A stretch of DNA of 64,000 bases. It comes from Kudoa neothunni (Eukaryota; Cnidaria). The translations under genes were made by a program, and so were the position numbers. This document shows positions 56,953-64,000 of the stretch, in pieces. The notes under the pieces were generated by a model that worked only from the letters and a program-made list of their open reading frames with translations, was not told the DNA's origin and did not search any database. The stretch is from assembly GCA_964304625.1 (NCBI GenBank), contig OZ199839.1, forward strand, positions 11,904,001 to 11,968,000, read 5' to 3'. Each line of letters starts with the position of its first letter. Position 1 is the first letter of the stretch.

Positions 56953-59900
56953 TCATGCTTTGACGTAAATATTTTCACATTTTTCATAAATTTCATTCTT
57001 TTTGACGCTTCTGTATCGTATTACAGCACCAGCGATTGCCATAGCCACCAAGGCTACTGCAGCACCTGCCACAATCATCTTGAAATAATCTTTTGCTAAT
57101 ACATTATTAGACTCTCCTAATGCTGCAGCATTTTGATATGAATACGCTTGTTCATTTTCGATCTCAGTAGGGTCTTTAAAATCGTCGGTTACAGTTACCA
57201 TTTCTGTGGTAGTTTCAGCTGTTTCAGCTGTTTTAGTAGATGATGGTTGCTGTCTAAATTTTTAACATAATCTTCGTCATTTTTTATCGCTATATCAAGT
57301 TCTTCCTTAAACGTTTCGGTTTCTTTTGGGATAGTGGCTTTGATTTGACCGGTATATTCTATAATTTGAGTAGGATTTTTATTTTGATCGATGAAATTCT
57401 CTATTATTGAGATAAGTTCAGTGTATTGTATGTGCAATTCGCCAAACTTGTTATCATCAGTTTCGGAGTCAATTTTCTTTAATATAGATTGAATTTGTTT
57501 TATTAAGTCGGCAGATCTAGATTTTTTTTCGGAATATTCCTGTTCAAGGTCATTTTTTTGGTCAGTATAATGCGTTTTGGCTTCAGAAATGGTTTTTGAA
57601 ACTTTTTCCAAATTCTCTTCAAATATATCGTTCAAAGTTCGTTTTTCAGCTTCCATTTCAGTAAATTTACTGCTCAGCACCATAGGAATATCACTTCTAT
57701 CATCGCCGGCTTTGGCTAAAATAGCCTCATGTGCTTTTTTGTATTCTTCAAACTTATTTAAAGTTGTAGACTTTTCATTTTCTAATAATTTAGTCTGTGA
57801 TTGACCATTAGTTGAAATTTCGGCTTGTTTTTCCTTTATCAAATCATTACTTTTTTTGTAATGAGACTCGATATCTTCCAAGAGGCTATTAAGCTTTCCT
57901 TTTTTTTCAGCGAGTTTTTTGTTAGCTTCATTAATTGTAGAGGCTGTTTCTTTCAGTGAATGCAGTTTCTTAAGGAATGATTGAAGTTTAATTCTTTCGT
58001 TTGAAACGTTCCTGGTGTAATTTTCAACAAATTGTCTTTCAACGGCAATCTCACTATTCACGTTACTTTTTCATAGGTAGACAATTGTGCCAATTCCTTT
58101 TTCATTTTGTCGGTTGTAGCTTTGAATGAATCAAACTTTTCTTTCAAATCAACTTTCACTTGTTCAATTCCTTTCACAACTTCATATTTGAAAGTGTAGA
58201 TTTATCATTAATAAATGTGTTATATTTTTGAAGAAGGCTCATTATGCCACTCTTGGCGGTTTCCAAAATGTTGTTGCTCTTCTCATTTTCGGTAGAAATT
58301 GAAGGAAAATTCATTTTCATGATTCTTTATTTTATTATCTACTTCAATAACAGATTTATCACACTCGATATTCAGATCATTCAATCTCGAAAATTTATTT
58401 TCCACTGAGAAATCTCCTTTCAAGTGTCGCACAATTATTGTACTATCGCTAATAGATTTAATCTCTGCTACCTTGTCGTTAGCTTCTTTGATGGTTTCTT
58501 TATAATAATCCTCCTCGTTTTTAAGACCAGTTGTTTGGGTTTTGAGTGTTTCTTTGTATTTTTTGAATAAATTGGTGAGGTCATGTTTGGTATTTGCGAA
58601 AGAAGTTTGATCCATGATTTCGACTGTTTTTAGTCCATACTCAAGAGATTCCACCATATTAGCATGCACATTTTCCATATTTTTGACTTCTATTTCGTAA
58701 CCGGATTTCAAGGATTTCAATTTGTTAATTTCGTCAATTATACCAGAGATAATGAGTTTAACACTTTCATAGGATTCTTCGTAGGTTTTAATATCGTCTG
58801 ATAGTTTGCCAACTTCCTTATTGAGATTTAAATTTAAACGTGATGTTTCTACATCTATTAATAACTTAAATTGATCAGGCGTAGTATCTTTACTAGTTGA
58901 TATTCTCTTTTTTGCTTCTTCTATATTTTTATAATCTTGGGTTAATTTTTGAGCACGCTCATTGATACTATTCACAAGTACTTTATTATTGTTGATTTTG
59001 GATTGAACTTCAACAATTTTGGATATTAAATTAGTACTCTTTATCATAGTTTGGCTCAATTCACTTCCGGTAACGTCAACCAAGTTAGAAAACAAGTCTG
59101 ATAATTCATTAGCTTTACTTTTGAGAAATGAGGATTTATTTTCGGATATTGACAATTTGAAGTTATTATTATCTTCCCTCACTTTTTTTATGGTATTAGA
59201 TGCTGTGGTCAAGCTGTCTCCAATTGATGTTAATTGGTTAATATCAACTTGGGATTCATATGAACCTAAATTTCTTAACAAGTCCACCTTTCTACTTTCA
59301 ATATCAATCAATTTGGTGGCAGGATTTTTAAAGGGTAGCATTTCATCTAATTTTCCCAGATTAAGTTTTTCTCGATATTGTGGAATTTCTTCTTTTGTTA
59401 TGTGTTCGATTTCAGATATTAACTTTTTGTAGGTATTTAAAGTATCTGTATTCTCAGTTTTCAGTTGGTTGAAAGTTATTTGCCACTGTTCAACATTTTC
59501 CTTAACTTGAGTGTACAATTCTTCAACTTTTCCAAACTTAATTTTTAATGTTGTGTCAAATAATCGTCTTGTGTTCTCCAAAAATGTTTGAATTTTCTCG
59601 TTTAATATTTTACCGGAAAACATTCGACGTCTTAATCCGGATTTTGACGGGAGTTTGTCGATTTGTGATATAAAATAATCGATTTTCTCTTTTATAGGTT
59701 TTATGCGGTTAATGGCATCAGAAGTGGCTTTAGGTAAATTGTCTATATTTTCTATTGTTATCTTAATTTTAGTTTTAAGTTCTTCAGTTTCGGAAATCTG
59801 ATTTTTATACGATTCAAGCACTGCTTTTTAGTTCACCAATTTTTGTTGTCATTTTATTTGACAATTCTTGCGAGATATAAGAAGCCGTTGATGACAAAAC

Positions 59901-60793
59901 ATTCTGTGTATTTGTTAGCGAACGTTGAATTTCATCTACTTTGTCGACCGATACGCTAATCATCTTCGAATTAAGTAGAATTGAAGTGAGCTTTTTAGAA
60001 TCATTCAAATAACTTTCAAACAATTCTTGATTGTACTTTGTGATAAAATAGTTCATCTCAGATTTGATTTTTTCAAAGTATGGAACCATTGCATTTGTCA
60101 TATTAGTATAGAAAGGAGTCATTTTATTGTCTCTGTCTTCAATTGACGCAATAAGCTCAACAGTGGGATCTTTCGGGCAGTGATATGTTTGAGCATAATA
60201 ACTTTGTAGATTCTTTTCTAAAACGTGTATTTTTTGTATGGAATTTTGTAGGTTTGAAGTTGAATTTTGTATATTAAACGTTGATTTATTGGATAGACAA
60301 TAGTTATAATCCTCACGAGTTACTGTTGGACAAATTTGAGATCTGTATTTAAAAATAATTGAACTTTCTCAGAATATTTTAAAAAATTATTTATCAAGTA
60401 AAATAAATTCTTGACGCCTTTGAGACAATTGACGGCTCTTTCGCAACGATTTCGAGTATCAATATCCGTTTGCACTATTGACCCGCCTTTAGTATATTGT
60501 TTAAATGGTTCTACTCCATAGATTTTAAACCAATGAATCCTCCAAAATTTGAATATATGAAGCATATCATGCAACATCTTCGTATTCATTATATCTTTGT
60601 GAGATTCATAATTTTTCTTGCTGTTTTGAAGGAAATTCAACCGTTGAATGCAACGTTGAGATAATGATGTTAATAATTCACGTTGTATAAGATAGTTATT
60701 CCTTGTTACGTTATAGTAATGACACGCACCGTGTCTATCACTATAGTCTATTAGAGGAGTAGTGGAATAAGATGACAATGTCATCAACAACAC
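56953..60793 (-). pseudogene. Long coiled-coil membrane protein gene, read in several frames
   Basis: Open stretches on the minus strand follow each other with little gap: 60793-60320, about 60340-59814, 59821-58283, about 58300-58180, about 58190-58065, 58061-57195 and about 57245-56953. Together they describe roughly 1,280 residues. First comes a cysteine-containing N-terminal third (RNRCERAVNCLKG, YHCPKDPTVEL), then about 850 residues of predicted coiled coil, a Thr-rich stalk (STKTAETAETTTEMVTVT), a transmembrane helix MIVAGAAVALVAMAIAGAVI and a basic tail RYRSVKKNEIYEKC. The six junctions do not fit introns of the type used by its neighbours, and several lie in A or T runs where one base would restore the frame. 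Either a recent pseudogene or assembly indels in an intact gene. No signal peptide could be fixed and no homologue is recognised. Confidence 0.6.
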
Positions 60794-61844
60794 GGAGTCT
60801 ATGCAACTAATTAGTCAATCTAAATAATAATAGTTTTTACATATTAGTTGATTGAACATAGTCGAAAATTTTGTTATGGCTTCTGACTTTCCTTATCAGC
60901 AGTTTGTTAGATTAGTTTATTAGGTTATTACACAATCGTAAATATATACAAGAAATGTTTTAATCAGCTTATACAAATTATATCTATAATAGGAGTCTGT
61001 ATAGATAATTAATAATAGAAGAATGAATGCTATTCAATTTTAATAAAATGTATTGTAGTGCAATTTGTAAGTGTATTACATTTAGGATATTTAATTGTTA
61101 GTTATTTATTTTTGTGGAATTATAATTTTCTTTAAATTTAATAGTTTTAAAAATTTTGATTTAATAAGTAATTATTAATAGCATAACTTTTGTATTCTAA
61201 ATATGAAAGTCACAGTCACAATTAATACCCGAAGGTTTTAGATTATTAAATTCCACGTGATCAAATATAATCAAATCATCATCATCATCACCGATAATGC
61301 ATTGTCTTTCTATTCATATTAAATTAAACTAAATGATCAAATAAAAACAAAATGAATAAATTCATCTCTATTTGATGGATGGAATTATATAAAGATGGAG
61401 ACATTCAATGAGAAGCATTTTTGACATTATCAATTAATTCATCACAAATACTTATCAAGAATTTTCATTATATGAGATATGAATGGACAAAAATGAATAA
61501 ATGTATAAGTATATAAGTGTAATAGATAATTAATGATTATTTTTTTAATTTTTCCCAAAATTAAATTGCAGAACCTTCATTGATACCATTAACCCCTTTA
61601 ACGCAGGCGTTCTCAACCGGGGATAAATTTACCCTTGGGAGTAAAATATAAAAAGACAGGGGGTAAACTAAGTAACGTCAAAATTAGATGTATAAATTTT
61701 TGCATAATCGGTTTGGGATGCATGATATAATTCCTTAGGAATTATATTATGTGGGGATATTAAAATCAATAACAATCTGGGGGGAATTCTTTTAATGTTT
61801 TTAGGAATAAGTTTTTAACAGTTAATTATAAAACTATAGCGACA
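60794..61844. other. Intergenic, hAT-like remnant near the right end
   Basis: This would contain the promoter of the coiled-coil gene, with no distinct motif seen. CAGGCGTTCTCAACCGGGG at about 61603-61621, followed by TAAATTTACCCTTGGGAG, resembles a common hAT MITE start; no second end was found. Confidence 0.4.
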
Positions 61845-62100
61845 AAGTCCCGCTTCGCGCAAACTTCCTTGCCCGGCCAAGTAGACTAAAGCCCTGAGTA
61901 GGTCATGGTCATGTCAGTTTAAAGTAAATTAAGAATATTTAGATAAATAATACAAACATGAGTCGTTATACCCGGCTACGCTCGAGGTTTTGGGAATATC
62001 TAATTCAGGAAAAAATTGAAAAAAAAAATGATTTAAATTATATTTTTTAAAATAATAAACGTTTTCATTATGTTAATAGCACAAATATTTGTCGAAAATT
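61845..62100 (-). mobile_element. Helentron-like family C, copy in minus orientation
   Basis: CTTCCTTGCCCGGCCAAGTA and CCCTGAGTAGGTCATGGTCA are homologous to the reverse complement of about 43960-44070 (TTTCCTTGCCTGGGCGCGCA, CCTTGAGTAGGCC). Confidence 0.5.
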
Positions 62101-62269
62101 TACTGCGCGAAATAAACAGCCATAAACGAAATATAACAAAATTTTACTTAATAATGTAATTAGTTTTTATATTTAAGAAGAAAAAGAAAAAAACCTAATA
62201 CAAACAAATGAACCTCATTTCGTTTAAATCTCATCATCATTATTTGCTGCATCCGTGGTTTTAAGAAAC

Positions 62270-63180
62270 CATGAAAAGCAAATAGAAATCAACGTATACG
62301 TGAGGAATTACACCGGAATACAACTATACAGTCAACGTATAAAGGGATATAGAATAAGAAATTGAATTCTCACTTGAATTCTTTTAGGGGCCTGTTAGTT
62401 GAATCATACTTATAACAATGTGGTAGATTAAATTTTTTAACATTAAATCTTATAAACTCTTACCAGCGAAATTTCGTCAAACACTAAATTTTGAAAAAAT
62501 GCAGACAAACAAATTCAAAATACTTCCACAAGCAATATTCAAAGATATAACAACATAATACAAAGTCACAAATAAAACTAATGCGTTCAGTTAATCACGA
62601 TTTATGGTTACTTTAAGATTTGAGGTCAAATTGTCCCTGGAATTGGATTGTAGTAGTCTTAAGAAGATAGCGAACCGATATTTTACAAAATGTACTTCTT
62701 GGAAGATTTGCATATGCAAACTCAGAATTGATCAGCAACACGTTTCCAGAATAGATACAGATATGTATTTTTCTAACATCCAAGATATGTTTAACAAGCA
62801 AAATAGCCAAACCTACCATTTTTAGATTGTTTGGAAATCCACCCAATTTCTCATCCTATTTCAATGAAAGATACTAATGGCATTCTTAAGAAAATAGAGG
62901 TTGATATAACACTTCAAGTCACTATTAATGGTCCCCATAAAGTTAGATCAGCGGCGTGAAGTATTAGACATTTTTTTGTAAAATTAACGCAACACACTTC
63001 AAACAATAATCGAAGCACAATAATCGCATAACCTACTGCAACACCCAAAATTAAATGTCGGGGATGATGAATGTTATCAGTTTTGCACTCCAAAAGTTGG
63101 CAAACAAAAGTGTGTCGTGTAAAGTTTCTACTTATATCGCTTAATGATGATACAATAATGTTCCACATAACATGGTAGAT
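62270..63180 (+). pseudogene. Helitron N-terminal region fragment
   Basis: AAGCAAATAGAAATCAACGT at about 62278 matches the lead region of the Helitron at 46.4 kb. Further on, HNLLQHPKLNVGDDECYQFC with a preceding IIEAQ and a following SFYLYRLMM fit the ETHRSYDxLQYPLxxxxGEDGYHF and FYAYRLM blocks of Helitron_like_N. Stops are frequent. The minus-strand ORFs over this stretch are shadows. Confidence 0.6.
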
Positions 63181-63319
63181 ATATTCCGAAAAATAAAATC
63201 AAAGAAACATTGTTTCATATAAATAAATTTGAATGAAATTTATATAAAAACTGAATTTAAATAGGCGAGTAAGATCCATAAAGATAAGAAAATGATAGCA
63301 TAGCCAGTTACCGTAATAT

Positions 63320-64000
63320 CTCCCTATAAACTATATTTTTGGTCCGACCATTCATTTGGAGAAAAACTGTATAAATTGTGTTTGGAACCTACCCTGGAGT
63401 TGGCGACATACAACTGCTCATGAGAAAAACGCGGTTCCTCCAAATTTAAATTGGCAACTTTGAAGGTTTGCTCTTGGGCCTTATTTACGAACATTGCAAA
63501 GCATGGTTTGATGGGAAATAGCAGTCTTCTAAAATTAAAGGTGGCGTCTGAAGGGGCAATCGGAATATTTACATTCTCTTAGGCACAACCAGTTACGATA
63601 GTGGCCAAAATAAGATAAGACATTAGCGACTTTACCATTAAACGAGTGCCGTAACACAACCTTGGTGAATCCAAACTTCTTATCAATATAATTGGAATGG
63701 CTAACTTTAGAAGAATCTTGTGCGAAGGAACCCCCGAAAGCTCTAGAGTCTAGACTGTTGAGGAATTCAACAGGGAAATTGACACACTGATATTTGTTCA
63801 CAACAGTGACATATGGTTTATACACTGAAGAGTCGCCTGGAATAAGACGAATCAATCTATCATTGATTTTGTTTACGGAATGGTTTGTGGGGGTTTAGAT
63901 AGTTCGTTCTGAGAGCCAATTTGAGTATGAAAAGTTTGTTTGTATTTCTAGTAAAATACGGTCTATCAATTCATCCATGAACAAAACCAGGTTTGGCACG
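63320..64000 (-). pseudogene. Helitron PIF1-type helicase C-terminus (runs off the window)
   Basis: The ORF 63855-63535 contains CVNFPVEFLNSLDSRAF, the PIF1/Helitron YPVEFLNSL motif, and KVVLRHSFNGKVANVLSYF (family: VMLLRNLNxxxGLCNGTRL...). In the next frame, ATFNFRRLLFPIKPCFAMFV then NKAQEQTFKVANLNLEEPRF and SHEQLYVANSR are helicase motifs V and VI (FAMTINKSQGQTLxxVGI, SHGQLYVAxSR). The usual SQGQ reads AQEQ. Opposite in orientation to the Helitron fragment just to its left. The rest of the protein lies beyond 64000. Confidence 0.75.

Noticed and set aside
57240-57256. A 13-16-nt ultra-short intron explanation for the frame changes in the coiled-coil gene
   Set aside because: Only one or two junctions fit GT...AG with the right length modulo 3; the others have no such pair, and single-base changes explain all of them.
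59019-59432. A 137-codon plus-strand ORF opposite the coiled-coil gene
   Set aside because: It is the antisense shadow of a helical, Lys/Glu/Ser-rich coding strand; the minus strand is clearly the coding one.
1-64000. tRNA, rRNA or bacterial-style operon features
   Set aside because: None recognised by eye on either strand; the composition and introns indicate a eukaryote.

Overview
The window is very AT-rich eukaryotic DNA. Host genes are interrupted by very short introns (mostly 35-65 nt, GTA...TAG type), and mobile elements occupy a large share of the rest. There are no bacterial operon features. The mix of Merlin/ISXO2, Tigger/pogo, MULE, Helitron/Helentron and Ty3/gypsy elements, together with tiny introns and lineage-specific secreted proteins, would fit a compact but transposon-laden invertebrate parasite; a myxozoan cnidarian is my best guess. 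That is inference, since no conserved housekeeping gene is present to prove it.

Host genes: (1) 117-950 (+), the 3' part of a membrane protein with a C-terminal transmembrane segment. (2) 18709-14088 (-), a 12-exon gene for a predicted surface protein of about 1,320 residues. (3) 13170-10933 (-), a 6-exon gene for a related secreted protein of about 614 residues. Genes 2 and 3 are tandem paralogues built from a repeated module with about four cysteines. Every intron boundary in both is phase 1, so the internal exons are symmetric 1-1 units. I do not recognise the family. (4) 60793-56953 (-), a long coiled-coil protein with a threonine-rich stalk, a transmembrane helix and a short tail. It is read in several frames, so it is either a young pseudogene or carries assembly indels.

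Mobile elements in order: a Tigger (1196-3029); an 82-bp pogo-type MITE (3820-3901); a Merlin fragment (4.2-4.5 kb); a Merlin with ~250-bp terminal inverted repeats (6665-9371); a FLYWCH-bearing MULE (18998-20524); a Tigger with perfect 25-bp ends (21301-22921); a CAG-ended element (23594-25868) split by a long-TIR Merlin derivative with an exact 8-bp duplication (23834-25415); an unclassified inverted-repeat element (27916-29202) with a second partial copy at 39.1-39.96 kb; Helentron-like non-autonomous elements (30-32.8 kb, 40-41.3 kb, 43.8-44.9 kb, 61.8 kb); an IS630/Tc1-like transposase scrap (36.4 kb); a Tigger hit by a gypsy element, itself hit by a Helentron-like element (41.3-43.8 kb); a Helitron Rep-N fragment (46.3-47.6 kb); a gypsy element with both LTRs carrying Merlin insertions (47750-52974); another Tigger (53.95-55.3 kb); another Merlin (55.7-56.6 kb); and opposed Helitron fragments at the right edge. 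Between these lie long AT-rich stretches in which I see no genes.
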